A DNA stretch of 64,000 bases, taken from contig CAVQAW010000008.1 of the NCBI GenBank assembly GCA_963710535.1, positions 372,001 through 436,000 of the forward strand. Reading direction: 5' to 3'. A model generated the notes under the pieces. That model was not told the DNA's origin. It made no database searches and saw only the letters and a program-made list of their open reading frames with translations. Shown here one piece after another: positions 26,869 through 36,293 of the stretch. A program made the position numbers and the translations under genes. Positions within the stretch are counted from its first letter, which is position 1, and every line of letters starts with the position of its first letter. The DNA comes from Pelagihabitans sp963710535. Lineage in GTDB: Bacteria; Bacteroidota; Bacteroidia; Flavobacteriales; Flavobacteriaceae.

Positions 26869-28002
26869 TTACTTGACATGGATATCGTAGGGTACGCCTT
26901 CCAATGTCAAATGGTCTATCAATGCAGGTTCGGGTATGGGCTTGATCCGAAGCAGCCCTCCTTTTCCGGAACCATCCGATTTTGAATAGCCCACGAGCAG
27001 ATAGCCGTTTTTCTCATCGAAACCTACCATGGTGGTGGTTTCTATCTTAAATTCTACCGTGCGTTGCACCTCGGTCAAAAAGTTTTCATAGGCATACAAG
27101 ACGGTCAGGTTTTGACCGAAATCATAAACCGCTGGAACCAATGGATATATGCTGTTTGTTCCCGGAGGCATCTCATAGTATAACTTCCCTTGATCATCAA
27201 AATTGTTTAAACTGGATCCCGCAAAATTGGGTTCTTTGCCGCTTTGATAATTTACATACTGAACCGCAAGGGTTTCGCTGTTCAATAAGGTATGGAGTTC
27301 TTCGTAGGCGACGATCAAATTGCCCGTCTTGTTTTTAAAGATGCCTTGGGCATTGTAGCCAAGGTTCACCTCGATCAGGAAGCCATTGGTAGCGGCCTCG
27401 AACACCATCAGCGCATTTTCATCGGTGACCTCCTCGTCAAGGACCAGCACGAACAAACGGTTATTGGCAAAGGTGAGCCCGACCGGTTTTTTTAGCAGCG
27501 GAATATCGACAGGTGCCGCTTCGCTGTTCCTGGCGATCACCCGCACAAAATAAGTCGTCAACAATGGGGAGACTTCAAGGGCATAGGCCACGTAGTAGGA
27601 AGCGTTCGACGCCGCAACCGCATTTACTTGCAGGCTGCAGATGCCCAAATCTGAAAAGATCGCCTTTTCGGCAAAGGTATCGGATTCGTAATTGTAGTTG
27701 ATCAGCATACCACTGCAATCACCCGTTCGTTGGTACAGGGTGATTTCATTTCCATCCTTAAAGTCGAGTTGGGGAAGCGCCGTCGTTTCAAAGTTGTTCC
27801 CAGAAGTAATGACAGCCATCGATTCTTTGTTTGCCTCAAGGGACAAACCAATAAGCGTCCCTTCTTGATCGAGCAGCAATTGGTAGGCTGCGTCGGCGCC
27901 AGGATCTTTGATGATGTTGTCTTCCGTTGCCCCATCGGATTTACTACAAGAAATTACAACGAGGCATACCCATAACAGGCAACATAGTTTGTAGGCTTTC
28001 AT
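26869..28002 (-). CDS. Lipoprotein with repeat-like beta structure, function unknown
   Basis: The signal sequence MKAYKLCCLLWVCLVVISCS puts the lipid-modified Cys at residue 19 of this 377-residue protein. The mature part looks like a beta-propeller: repeated short strands with turns such as GVPYDIHV, KKPVGLTFANNRLFVLVLD and DEKNGYLLVGYSKSDGSG. No catalytic motif is seen. It begins 27 bases after the ABC-F stop on the same strand, so the two may share a transcript, but their jobs look unrelated. Confidence 0.7.
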   Translation of the reverse strand: MKAYKLCCLLWVCLVVISCSKSDGATEDNIIKDPGADAAYQLLLDQEGTLIGLSLEANKESMAVITSGNNFETTALPQLDFKDGNEITLYQRTGDCSGMLINYNYESDTFAEKAIFSDLGICSLQVNAVAASNASYYVAYALEVSPLLTTYFVRVIARNSEAAPVDIPLLKKPVGLTFANNRLFVLVLDEEVTDENALMVFEAATNGFLIEVNLGYNAQGIFKNKTGNLIVAYEELHTLLNSETLAVQYVNYQSGKEPNFAGSSLNNFDDQGKLYYEMPPGTNSIYPLVPAVYDFGQNLTVLYAYENFLTEVQRTVEFKIETTTMVGFDEKNGYLLVGYSKSDGSGKGGLLRIKPIPEPALIDHLTLEGVPYDIHVK

Positions 28003-28029
28003 GATGTAAAAATTTGGGTGTCGGATGTA

Positions 28030-29658
28030 TTACACCGGAACGGCGTACATTTTTTCGCGCAATTCCTTGATGGAACCATCAGACATATAATCATCAAACG
28101 TCAAATGTCGATCAATGTTGCCTTTAGGTGCCAATTCTATGATCCTATCTGCCACTGTTTGGGCAAATTCATGATCATGCGTCGTAAAAAGAACAGTCCC
28201 TTTAAAATTCTTCAACGAATTATTGAATGCCGTAATACTTTCCAGATCTAAATGGTTGGTAGGCTCATCGAGCATCAACACATTGGCACGCAGCATCATC
28301 ATGCGGCTTAACATGCACCTTACCTTTTCCCCACCTGAAAGTACGGTACATTTTTTAAGCGCTTCTTCCCCACTGAACAACATTTTGCCCAAAAACCCTC
28401 TGATGTATACCTCTTCCCGTTCTTCTTCGGTCTTGGCCCATTGTCGTAACCAATCGACCAGATTGATGTTTTGGGTAAAAAACGATGCATTGTCGGCCGG
28501 CAAATAGGATTGGGACGTGGTAATGCCCCATTGATATTCACCGTTTTGGGCTTTCAAATTCCCGTTGATAATTTCATATAAGGCCGTAGTCGCCCGAGAA
28601 TCCTTGGAAATGACGGCGACCTTATCGCCCTTGGCCAAGTTGAAGTCAACGTTTTGGAACAATACCTCCCCGTCATCGGATGAAGCGCTGAGTCCGCTTA
28701 CGTTCAAGATTTGGTCTCCCGCTTCCCGATCTCTATCAAAAATGATAGCAGGATACCTTCTGCTCGATGGCTTGATATCTTCTATTTTAAGCTTTGACAA
28801 CATTTTTTTACGGCTTGTGGCCTGCTTGCTCTTTGCCACGTTCGCACTGAACCTCATGATGAATTCCTGCAGTTCCTTGGCCTTTTCCTCTGATTTTTTG
28901 TTCTGTTGGGCCCTCTGCCTTGCGGCCAATTGGCTGCTTTCGTACCAAAAAGTGTAGTTGCCGCTATAGAGGTTCATCTTCCCGAAGTCGATATCCGCAA
29001 TGTGGGTACAGACCGCATCCAAAAAATGCCGGTCATGGGAAACAACGATGACGGTATTGTCATAATTGGCCAGGAAATTTTCCAACCAGCCTATGGTCTC
29101 ATAATCCAGGTCATTGGTAGGTTCGTCCATGATCAAAACATCGGGATTGCCGAACAAGGCCTGGGCAAGAAGTACCCTCACCTTTAATTTGGAATCCATA
29201 TCGCCCATCAAGTTATAGTGCATTTCCTCTGCAATCCCCAGATTTGACAATAGTGCTGCCGCATCGCTATCGGCGTTCCACCCGTTCATTTCCTCGAACT
29301 TCACCTGTAGTTCTCCGATCCTGTCGGCTTTGGCGTCGGAATAATCAGCGTAGAGCGCATCGATTTCCTGCTTGATGGTGAACAATGGTTTGTTGCCCAT
29401 CACCACGGTCTCAAGAACGGTGGTCGTATCATGGGCATTGTGGTTCTGTTCAAGAATGGACATGCGTTTTCCGGGCTCAAGGTGCACGTGCCCGGAGGTG
29501 GGATCTTGTTGACCGGAGATGATTTTCAGGAAGGTGGATTTACCGGCGCCGTTGGCTCCAATGACACCATAACAATTGCCTTGGGTAAAAGATACATTTA
29601 CCTCGTCGAACAAAATCCTTTTTCCGAACTGCACCGACAAGTTGGATACCGACAACAT
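28030..29658 (-). CDS. ABC-F family ATPase with one degenerate ATP site
   Basis: This 542-residue protein has two ABC domains joined by a charged linker, and no membrane part, as in the ribosome-binding ABC-F group (closest in size to YbiT). NBD1 has a perfect Walker A (GANGAGKST, residues 34-42) and Walker B (LIMDEPTNDLD), but its signature region reads MGDMDSKLKVR instead of LSGGE. NBD2 is the reverse: the Walker A position reads VISKDSRATTALYE near 349-362 with no P-loop, while LSGGEKVR (440-447) and LMLDEPTNHLD are intact. Only one composite site should bind and hydrolyse ATP. The likely place of action is the ribosome. Confidence 0.9.
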   Translation of the reverse strand: MLSVSNLSVQFGKRILFDEVNVSFTQGNCYGVIGANGAGKSTFLKIISGQQDPTSGHVHLEPGKRMSILEQNHNAHDTTTVLETVVMGNKPLFTIKQEIDALYADYSDAKADRIGELQVKFEEMNGWNADSDAAALLSNLGIAEEMHYNLMGDMDSKLKVRVLLAQALFGNPDVLIMDEPTNDLDYETIGWLENFLANYDNTVIVVSHDRHFLDAVCTHIADIDFGKMNLYSGNYTFWYESSQLAARQRAQQNKKSEEKAKELQEFIMRFSANVAKSKQATSRKKMLSKLKIEDIKPSSRRYPAIIFDRDREAGDQILNVSGLSASSDDGEVLFQNVDFNLAKGDKVAVISKDSRATTALYEIINGNLKAQNGEYQWGITTSQSYLPADNASFFTQNINLVDWLRQWAKTEEEREEVYIRGFLGKMLFSGEEALKKCTVLSGGEKVRCMLSRMMMLRANVLMLDEPTNHLDLESITAFNNSLKNFKGTVLFTTHDHEFAQTVADRIIELAPKGNIDRHLTFDDYMSDGSIKELREKMYAVPV

Positions 29659-29803
29659 ATTTCTCTATTTTAAAATTCGTGCAAAAATACGGAAAATTAG
29701 TTCCATTGACCAATAATCTTATATTCGGCGCAGGCTGTCGAAAGATTAACGAAGTCGGCCAACATTTAACTTGCCATTAACAGCGAGGGGTATCATGCTT
29801 CCT

Positions 29804-29811
29804 TAATTTTG
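29804..29811 (+). promoter_or_regulatory. Candidate -7 promoter element
   Basis: TAATTTTG is a perfect TAnnTTTG match 25 bases before the ATG of the lipoprotein gene at 29837. No TTG lies at -33. Confidence 0.4.
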
Positions 29812-29836
29812 TATGCTATCTGGCTGATTTCGATTT

Positions 29837-31219
29837 ATGAATAAATATTTACTTTTCTTCTTCCTTGTTTGGTTAGTGGGGTGCAGTAAGGCGGACAAAA
29901 ATTCCAAAAATATTTTCTTTGCCGGAGAAATCGTAAACCCGACAAGTTCCCATATCGTACTTTTCAATGGCGATAAGGTCATCGATTCGGCGCGGCTCGA
30001 TGATCAAAACAGATTTTCATTCACATTGGATTCATTACAACAAGGGCTTTACCATTTTAGCCATGCCCCCGAGTTTCAATACGTCTATCTGGAACAGGGC
30101 GATAGCCTGATGGTCCGTTTAAACACGGCGGATTTTGATGAATCACTTGTTTTTTCGGGCAAAGGGGAAGAAATAAATAATTTTCTTTTAGAGCTGTTTC
30201 TTGCCAATGAAGAAGAAGCACCTTTTATAGATTCCTATTTTGTTTTGGAAGCCAAACAGTTTGCGCAAAAAATAGACTCTTTAAAACAAGCCAAGCTCGA
30301 TATGCTTGCCGAGCTTTTTACCGACGGTTCGGTTACGGCAAAAGAGCGTTCCATCGCCAATGCCAGCATTGAGTATAACTACAATACCTTTAAGGAAATA
30401 TATCCCTTTAAGCACAAAAGGCTGTCCCATAATGGGAAGATGGAAGCGTTGCCGGCAGATTTTTACGACTACCGGAAAGCCATTGATTTTGGAAATCAAA
30501 ATTTCACCTATTTAAGACCATACTACACTTTCATGCTGAACCACATACAGAATTTGTCCTATATGGATTGTTCGATGGATTGCACCAATGAGGGCATGGG
30601 CATAAAAAACCAACTGCATTTCAATGAGCACAAGATGCACTTGATCGATAGCCTGATCGTAGAAAAAGAATTGAAGGACAACCTTTTCAGGTACGTTGCA
30701 TTTGACTACTTATTGCATGTGCACGATTCCGAGGAAAATATCAGTGCTTTCATCAACACCTTCCATGAACTTTCAAAAAACAATAGGCATATCGATGAAA
30801 TCGAAAATCTGTTCAACGGTATAGAGAACATAATGCCAAGCAAATCGATTCCCAACATTTATGTTTCCAAGGTGGATGGGGATACCATTTCGCTTCGCGA
30901 TATTTCGAAAAACGGAAAAACTGTTTTCTACTTCTGGTCAGGTAACGAGAAAATGCATTTTGATAAAATCTCGGAAAGGGTTGCCTCTTTATCGGCTGCC
31001 AAACCGGATTATAAATTCGTAGGCATCAACATCAGGACCTCTGAAGGCATGTGGAAAAACATGTTGGAAATGTCGGAACTCGATAAGGAAAACCAGTTTA
31101 GGGCAGTTAATTTCGAATCCTTGACGAATGCCCTGATCATCAATAAGCTCAACAAATGCGTGATTACCGATAAGGGTCAGATCGTTGATGCTTTTTCGGA
31201 TATCTATAGTGCATTTTGA
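29837..31219 (+). CDS. Thioredoxin-fold lipoprotein lacking the CxxC motif
   Basis: A lipoprotein signal (MNKYLLFFFLVWLVGCSKA, Cys16) opens this 460-residue protein. The N-terminal beta domain at about 28-110 resembles DUF4369 (IFFAGEIVNPTSSHIVLFNG). A long helical middle follows. From about 330 the chain reads like an AhpC/TSA-type domain: SIPNIYVSKVDGDTISLRDIS, then KTVFYFWSGNEKMHF where the active-site CxxC normally stands, and KFVGINIR. With no cysteine there, redox activity is unlikely and a binding or scaffold role fits better. It is monocistronic. Confidence 0.75.
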   Translation: MNKYLLFFFLVWLVGCSKADKNSKNIFFAGEIVNPTSSHIVLFNGDKVIDSARLDDQNRFSFTLDSLQQGLYHFSHAPEFQYVYLEQGDSLMVRLNTADFDESLVFSGKGEEINNFLLELFLANEEEAPFIDSYFVLEAKQFAQKIDSLKQAKLDMLAELFTDGSVTAKERSIANASIEYNYNTFKEIYPFKHKRLSHNGKMEALPADFYDYRKAIDFGNQNFTYLRPYYTFMLNHIQNLSYMDCSMDCTNEGMGIKNQLHFNEHKMHLIDSLIVEKELKDNLFRYVAFDYLLHVHDSEENISAFINTFHELSKNNRHIDEIENLFNGIENIMPSKSIPNIYVSKVDGDTISLRDISKNGKTVFYFWSGNEKMHFDKISERVASLSAAKPDYKFVGINIRTSEGMWKNMLEMSELDKENQFRAVNFESLTNALIINKLNKCVITDKGQIVDAFSDIYSAF

Positions 31220-31281
31220 AATGCGCCAGGCAGCATCGCGCCAAAGCATTATCCCCTTTTCCCGTAAAAAAACAATAACCC

Positions 31282-31935
31282 CTAATTCCCTTTTTTGTAA
31301 TCTGCCAAGAATTGTGCCAAGCCACTGTCGGTCAAAGGATGTTTTAAAAGTCCTTCAATGGCCGACAAAGGTCCGGTCATCACATCTGCGCCCAATTTCG
31401 CACAGTCGATGATGTGCATGGTATGCCTAATGGAGGCCGCCAAAATCTGGGTTTCAAAGGCGTAGTTGTCATAGATCAAACGTATCTCTGCGATCAGGTT
31501 GAGTCCGTCTGTTGAAATATCGTCCAGTCTGCCTATGAAAGGCGAAACATAGGTAGCTCCGGCCTTTGCGGCCAACAAAGCCTGTCCAGGAGAGAAAACC
31601 AAGGTGCAATTGGTGCGGATGCCTTTATCTGTGAAATATTTCAATGCCTTCACGCCATCCTTGATCATTGGAACCTTTACCACGATCTGTTCGTGCAGTT
31701 CTGCCAATTCTTCCCCTTCCTTTACCATGGCTTTGAATTCCGTGGCAATGACTTCGGCGGAAACATCGCCATCCACAATTTTGCAGATGTCGACATAGTG
31801 TTTTAAAATATTGTTGCGGCCCGTAATCCCCTCTTTTGCCATCAATGACGGATTGGTCGTAACTCCATCTAAAACGCCCAAAGCTTGGGCTTCACGAATT
31901 TGATCTAAATTGGCGGTATCAATAAAAAATTTCAT
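31282..31935 (-). CDS. fsa: Fructose-6-phosphate aldolase/transaldolase family protein
   Basis: The 217-residue protein is the short transaldolase form. It opens MKFFIDTANLDQIREA, then GVTTNPSLMAKEG, the Schiff-base lysine region VVKVPM, IRTNCTLVFSPGQALLAAKAG and SPFIGRLDD. This size class includes fructose-6-phosphate aldolases and true small transaldolases; Bacteroidota often use this form as their transaldolase in the pentose phosphate pathway, and sequence alone does not separate the two. It lies downstream of an SDR gene on the same strand (64 bases apart). Confidence 0.92.
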   Translation of the reverse strand: MKFFIDTANLDQIREAQALGVLDGVTTNPSLMAKEGITGRNNILKHYVDICKIVDGDVSAEVIATEFKAMVKEGEELAELHEQIVVKVPMIKDGVKALKYFTDKGIRTNCTLVFSPGQALLAAKAGATYVSPFIGRLDDISTDGLNLIAEIRLIYDNYAFETQILAASIRHTMHIIDCAKLGADVMTGPLSAIEGLLKHPLTDSGLAQFLADYKKGN

Positions 31936-31999
31936 CTCTTTCCTTTGTTTAGTGTTTTGGGTAATCGGTTGGCCACGGATGGATTTCCTTCTCGCAAAA

Positions 32000-32809
32000 C
32001 TACAATTTATAATGGTTTAACAAGATTTTCTCGAATACTTTCTGAGGCAATATTTTCTTTAAAAATATCGACAGTTTTTGACTGAATGCCCCAACCCTAT
32101 AATGGATCTTGGGGTTTTTTTCGTTGATGATCATCAAAACCTTTTTGGCTACCCCGATCGGGTCTTCGCCTTGTTCGACGCTTTCATCGATACCGATCAA
32201 GGCCTTCCGATATTGTATGGCATAAGGGGAGTGATCCGCCCTTTCAACATGATATCTCCCCGCTGCAATGTTGGTCGCAAAAGCGCCCGGCGCCAAATTG
32301 GTTATCGCGATCCCAAAGTCTTTAGTCTCCATCCGAAGCGCTTCGGTAATGACTTCCAATGCGGCTTTCGAGGCACTGTAAACACCCCGGAACGGCAATC
32401 CCATGTATGCGGCTATCGAGGTAATGTTTATGATCAATCCTCCGCCCTGCTTGCGCATTTGCGGCAAAACTGCCTTGATCACCTGTAATGGCCCATGAAA
32501 ATTGGTTGCGAACGCGTTCAATATTTCTTCCTCAGGGGTTTCTTCCAAAGGACCCGTAATGCCTACCCCTGCATTGTTGATCAAGACATCGAGGCGGCCT
32601 TCCTTTCCGATCAAGGTCGCGACGGCTTTCTTTATTCCTTCAGGTGACCTTACGTCCATTTCCAATAAGGGAAAGGCTTCAAAATCTGGATATTTCGCCA
32701 GACTTCTGGTGGTCCCATAGACCTTGAACCCTTCCGACCTCAAATAGGTGCCGATGGTTTTGCCTATTCCTGAAGACCCCCCTGTAATAAGAACCACTTT
32801 GGTTGCCAT
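32000..32809 (-). CDS. Short-chain dehydrogenase/reductase
   Basis: This classical SDR has 269 residues from the preferred ATG (MATKVVLITGGSSGIGKTIG). The NAD(P) motif TGGSSGIG, the NNAGVG segment, the catalytic serine in NITSIAAYMG and the YSASK tyrosine/lysine pair are all present. The C-terminus (FSQKLSIFLKKILPQKVFEKI) is basic and amphipathic, as in SDRs that associate with membranes or act on lipids. An upstream ATG at 32827 adds six residues that look non-native. The substrate cannot be read. The SRP RNA gene lies just upstream on the same strand. Confidence 0.9.
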   Translation of the reverse strand: MATKVVLITGGSSGIGKTIGTYLRSEGFKVYGTTRSLAKYPDFEAFPLLEMDVRSPEGIKKAVATLIGKEGRLDVLINNAGVGITGPLEETPEEEILNAFATNFHGPLQVIKAVLPQMRKQGGGLIINITSIAAYMGLPFRGVYSASKAALEVITEALRMETKDFGIAITNLAPGAFATNIAAGRYHVERADHSPYAIQYRKALIGIDESVEQGEDPIGVAKKVLMIINEKNPKIHYRVGAFSQKLSIFLKKILPQKVFEKILLNHYKL

Positions 32810-32888
32810 AAGGTTGCAAATTAACAAATAAATCGCTTTTTTGGTGTGGGAAAATAAGGGAATATGTTCACTTCAGGGCATAAAAAAA

Positions 32889-32984
32889 TGGCAAGCTACC
32901 TACATCGCACCGCTACGACCATATACCCTTGCTGCGTTCCCGCCCTGGGGGATTCTACAGGAGCTGGTCGTGTAGGACTTGCCA
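32889..32984 (-). ncRNA. ffs: Small signal recognition particle RNA (4.5S type)
   Basis: Read on the minus strand, the RNA begins TGGCAAG and ends CTTGCCA, closing a long hairpin. Further stem pairs are CCTAC with GTAGG and ACGACCA with TGGTCGT. The apex carries the domain IV signature CAGGGCGGGAACGCAGCAAG: a GGAA tetraloop followed by the GCAGCA strand that binds Ffh. A T tract (32882-32888) right after the 3' end acts as terminator. Size (about 96 nt) and lack of an Alu domain match the small bacterial SRP RNA. Confidence 0.93.
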
Positions 32985-33140
32985 CTGGCAAAGATACAAC
33001 CTTTTTTAATTCTGGAAAGTTCGTTTTACATTCTAAATTTTATGGATTAACTTGCCCATTTTATAGGGAATGGATGACCATAACTTGGAATCACAGTGGT
33101 TTTTGGTGATTTCATTTTGGATTGTAAAATAGTTACGAAC

Positions 33141-34181
33141 ATGAATTTGATGAAACTTTTTATCTTGAATTCGCTCGTCATCATGGCGATGTCTTGTGGC
33201 GACTCGGCAGGAAAAAAGAATAAGCTTTTCGAGATCCAACTCAGTGGCACTGAATTCAAAAAAGGGGAAACCATCCCAGTTACCATCAGAAATAAGGAGA
33301 ATCGGAGTATTGAAGCCGTGGTATATTCCATAGGAGGTCAAAATCTGCCCTTAAGCAATGGCAATATTGTTTTGGACATCGACCATTTGGGAAATAAAAC
33401 CCTGATGGCCAAGATCGAATACGATGGGACAACCACCGAAGTCTCAAAAAACCTGCGCATATTGGCACCATCGGCCCCGGAAATCTATACCTATGAAATT
33501 GTCAATGAATTTCCACACGACATCAAGGCCTATACCCAAGGATTGGAATTCCATGATGGCGTGCTGTACGAGAGCACCGGACAAAAGGGGAAATCCTCGC
33601 TGCGCAAGCTCGATTTCAACACCGGCAAGGTACTCCAGCAAATTAATTTAGAACCGGCCTATTTCGGGGAAGGCCTCACCATTTTAAACGGTAAGATTTA
33701 TCAACTGACCTGGCAAAATGGGACCGGGTTCATCTACAATCTTACCGACCTTCAAAAAATAGATAATTTTAAATACGGCAACAGCAAGGAAGGCTGGGGT
33801 TTGGCAAATGATGGTCAGTATTTGTACAAGAGCGACGGTACCGAGAAAATATGGTTGCTCGACCCCGAGACTTTGGTGGAAACAGAATTCATTGAGACGG
33901 TCACCGATAAATCGATATTCAACAAAGCCAACGAACTGGAATATGTAGACGGAAAGCTCTATGCCAACGTATATCAGAAAGAAAGCATGATGATCATCGA
34001 CGCCAAGAGCGGGGCCATCGAAGGGGTGGTCAATTTTGGCGGCTTGAAGGAAAAGGTGACCCAGCATGAACTGCTCGACGTACTGAACGGGGTGGCCTAC
34101 CATCCCGCCCGAAAGACTTTTTTCGTGACCGGAAAAAATTGGGATAAAATGTTCGAGGTCAACATAGTGAAAAAGGAATAA
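33141..34181 (+). CDS. Glutaminyl-peptide cyclotransferase lipoprotein
   Basis: The enzyme cyclises N-terminal glutamine to pyroglutamate on exported peptides. The product has 346 residues from the ATG at 33141; a GTG at 33096 would add residues before the lipoprotein signal (MNLMKLFILNSLVIMAMSCG, Cys19). An immunoglobulin-like N-terminal domain covers about 25-115. The five-bladed propeller follows with the family motifs YTQGLEFHDGVLYESTGQKG, YFGEGLTILNGKIYQLTWQN, GWGLANDGQYLYKSDGTEKI and ELLDVLNGVAYHPARKTFFV. Substrates leaving via the Sec system often need this in Bacteroidota. Its stop overlaps the thioesterase start (TAATG). Confidence 0.92.
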   Translation: MNLMKLFILNSLVIMAMSCGDSAGKKNKLFEIQLSGTEFKKGETIPVTIRNKENRSIEAVVYSIGGQNLPLSNGNIVLDIDHLGNKTLMAKIEYDGTTTEVSKNLRILAPSAPEIYTYEIVNEFPHDIKAYTQGLEFHDGVLYESTGQKGKSSLRKLDFNTGKVLQQINLEPAYFGEGLTILNGKIYQLTWQNGTGFIYNLTDLQKIDNFKYGNSKEGWGLANDGQYLYKSDGTEKIWLLDPETLVETEFIETVTDKSIFNKANELEYVDGKLYANVYQKESMMIIDAKSGAIEGVVNFGGLKEKVTQHELLDVLNGVAYHPARKTFFVTGKNWDKMFEVNIVKKE

Positions 34182-34576
34182 TGCCCGATTTTGAACAAAC
34201 CATAGTGGTCAAGGAGGAAGACCTTGACGATTTGAACCACGTGAACAATGTGCGCTATCTGCAGTGGATCCAGGACATTGCCAAAGCACACTGGCAAAGT
34301 CTCGCGCCAGAGGCGTTGCGGCGATCGGTGGCCTGGGTCGTGATGCACCACGACATCACCTATAAAAATGCGGCCAAACTAAATGATGAACTCCGATTGC
34401 TTACCTACATCGAAAAAAATCGAGGAGCTATATCGGTACGGGTCGTGGAGATTTATGATCGCAAAACAGAGGCGCTCTTGGTGCGATCGAGCACCAAATG
34501 GTGCCTGTTAAATGTCGAAACCTTTAAACCGATCCGGATACCGGATGACATTATGACTATTTTTAAAAGAAACTAG
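34181..34576 (+). CDS. Acyl-CoA thioesterase, 4HBT hotdog family
   Basis: The 131-residue hotdog protein begins MPDFEQTIVVKEEDLDDLNH and carries the DDLNHVNNVRYLQWIQDIA motif, where Asp/His mark the 4-hydroxybenzoyl-CoA thioesterase active site. WVVMHHDITYKNAAKLNDEL and RSSTKWCLLN form the later strands. It should hydrolyse an acyl-CoA in the cytoplasm; the substrate is unknown. It overlaps the glutaminyl cyclase stop by one base, so the two are co-translated although their chemistry differs. Confidence 0.9.
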   Translation: MPDFEQTIVVKEEDLDDLNHVNNVRYLQWIQDIAKAHWQSLAPEALRRSVAWVVMHHDITYKNAAKLNDELRLLTYIEKNRGAISVRVVEIYDRKTEALLVRSSTKWCLLNVETFKPIRIPDDIMTIFKRN

Positions 34577-34634
34577 ACCGCAAATTCACGGTAAATTCAA
34601 ACAGGCCTAACCAATCAACAACCTACAAAAGCTG

Positions 34635-36179
34635 ATGCGGCGTCGATATACCTTCATTTTAAGCCTATTGGTCATCATCTTATGGAGTTCGTGCCGTAAA
34701 GATTTTGAATACGCACCCAGTAGCGGAAACCTCAGCTTTTCGAAGGATACCGTTTTTTTGGATACCATCTTTACCAATATCGGCAGCAGCACCTATGCCT
34801 TGACCGTATATAACAAGACGGGCTTCGATATGGAGATTCCGTCCATCCGCCTTGGACAGGGCCAACTGAGCAACTATAGGTTGAACGTCGATGGCATCCC
34901 TGGAAAGGAATTTCAAGGCATCCCACTTCGTGCGAGGGACAGTCTTTTTATATTCATCGAAACCACCTTTGATATCGGCCAGGACAACGGCGCCACTTTT
35001 TTGTATACCGATGCCATACAGTTCGATAGCGGCTTGAACCTACAGGAAGTTGCACTGGTTACCTTGGTGAAAGATGCCATATTTCTATATCCTCCGTCCG
35101 ATTCGAACGGACAAAAAGAAACCCTCAACCTTGGTTTTGATGACAACGGGAATGAAATCCGGGTCGAAGGCTTTACTTTGGGGAACGATCAGCTCAATTT
35201 CACCAATGAAAAACCCTATGTGATCTATGGTTATGCCGCGGTTCCGGAAAATGCCACTTTAACAATGGCGGCGGGCACCAGGGTATACTTCCACCAAAAT
35301 TCCGGACTTTGGGTGCGGCCCACCGCCAGCCTGCATATCAATGGAGAGCTCAGTACCGACAGCCTGCTGTTGGAAAAAGAAGTGGTTTTTGAAGGGGATC
35401 GCCTGGAACCCCGTTTCGAAAATATCGCCGGGCAATGGGGCACCATTTGGATGGCAAAGGGCAGTACCGACAACCGAATCGATCATCTCACCGTTAAAAA
35501 TGCGACCGTCGGATTATTGGTGGAAGGCGATGGAAGCCTCGCAGCGCCTACGCTATCGATCAGGAATACCCAAGTTTATCATTCGGCCAGCGTAAACCTA
35601 TGGGCCAAATCAGCCTGGGTCGAAGCGGAAAATGTGGTTCTGGGCAGTGCCGGCAACACTTCCCTATACTGTAATTTAGGCGGTAAATATACTTTTGTGC
35701 ATGCCACGATCGCCAACTTCTGGAACCGTGGACTAAGGAGCGGTGCCGCCCTTCAAATCGATAATGAGTCTCGTTTTCCTTCAGGGGAGATGGCGTCGGC
35801 CGATTTGGTGGAAGCCAATTTCGTGAATTCGATCATCGATGGCAACAGCACGTTGGAACTGCAACTCACCAGCAACCAAACCAACGCCTTTAATTTTTCG
35901 TTTACGAACTGTTTGATCAAAATCGATACACGGGCCCCTGCCATTTCGGGCAATGGCCTGTACGACTTTGGAGATCCCACACGGTACGCACAGGTTTTGT
36001 TGAACGCATCGGCACAGTTTGTCGACACGGGCAAGAACGATTTCCGGCTAGGCCCTGATTCCCCAGCCATCGGTACGGCCCAGGAAGCCGCAGCCCAATT
36101 GGTACCGATCGATATTTTGGGGAATAACCGTACACTTGTGCCCGATATGGGTGCGTACCAATCTATCTTTCAAGATTAA
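34635..36179 (+). CDS. Surface lipoprotein with a beta-helix-like domain
   Basis: The signal peptide MRRRYTFILSLLVIILWSSC gives a lipid-modified Cys at residue 20 of this 514-residue protein. Residues 25-150 form an Ig-like beta domain (DTVFLDTIFTNIGSSTYALT). The C-terminal two thirds look like a right-handed beta-helix: short strands with turns, e.g. TLTMAAGTRVYFHQNSGLWV, DHLTVKNATVGLLVEGDGSL and LSIRNTQVYHSASVNLWAKS, ending in DILGNNRTLVPDMGAYQSIF, a choice-of-anchor style end seen in Bacteroidota parallel-beta-helix proteins. No catalytic set is seen; it may bind a polymer at the cell surface. Confidence 0.75.
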   Translation: MRRRYTFILSLLVIILWSSCRKDFEYAPSSGNLSFSKDTVFLDTIFTNIGSSTYALTVYNKTGFDMEIPSIRLGQGQLSNYRLNVDGIPGKEFQGIPLRARDSLFIFIETTFDIGQDNGATFLYTDAIQFDSGLNLQEVALVTLVKDAIFLYPPSDSNGQKETLNLGFDDNGNEIRVEGFTLGNDQLNFTNEKPYVIYGYAAVPENATLTMAAGTRVYFHQNSGLWVRPTASLHINGELSTDSLLLEKEVVFEGDRLEPRFENIAGQWGTIWMAKGSTDNRIDHLTVKNATVGLLVEGDGSLAAPTLSIRNTQVYHSASVNLWAKSAWVEAENVVLGSAGNTSLYCNLGGKYTFVHATIANFWNRGLRSGAALQIDNESRFPSGEMASADLVEANFVNSIIDGNSTLELQLTSNQTNAFNFSFTNCLIKIDTRAPAISGNGLYDFGDPTRYAQVLLNASAQFVDTGKNDFRLGPDSPAIGTAQEAAAQLVPIDILGNNRTLVPDMGAYQSIFQD

Positions 36180-36293
36180 TTCAACAAGCTACACCCTTCA
36201 TGAATCAAGGGTATTTTTCAACACTTACAAGAATTATTGTTTATAATTTTATTTTTGAAGGAAAATACGCTCAAAATTCCTTATTTTCAATCC

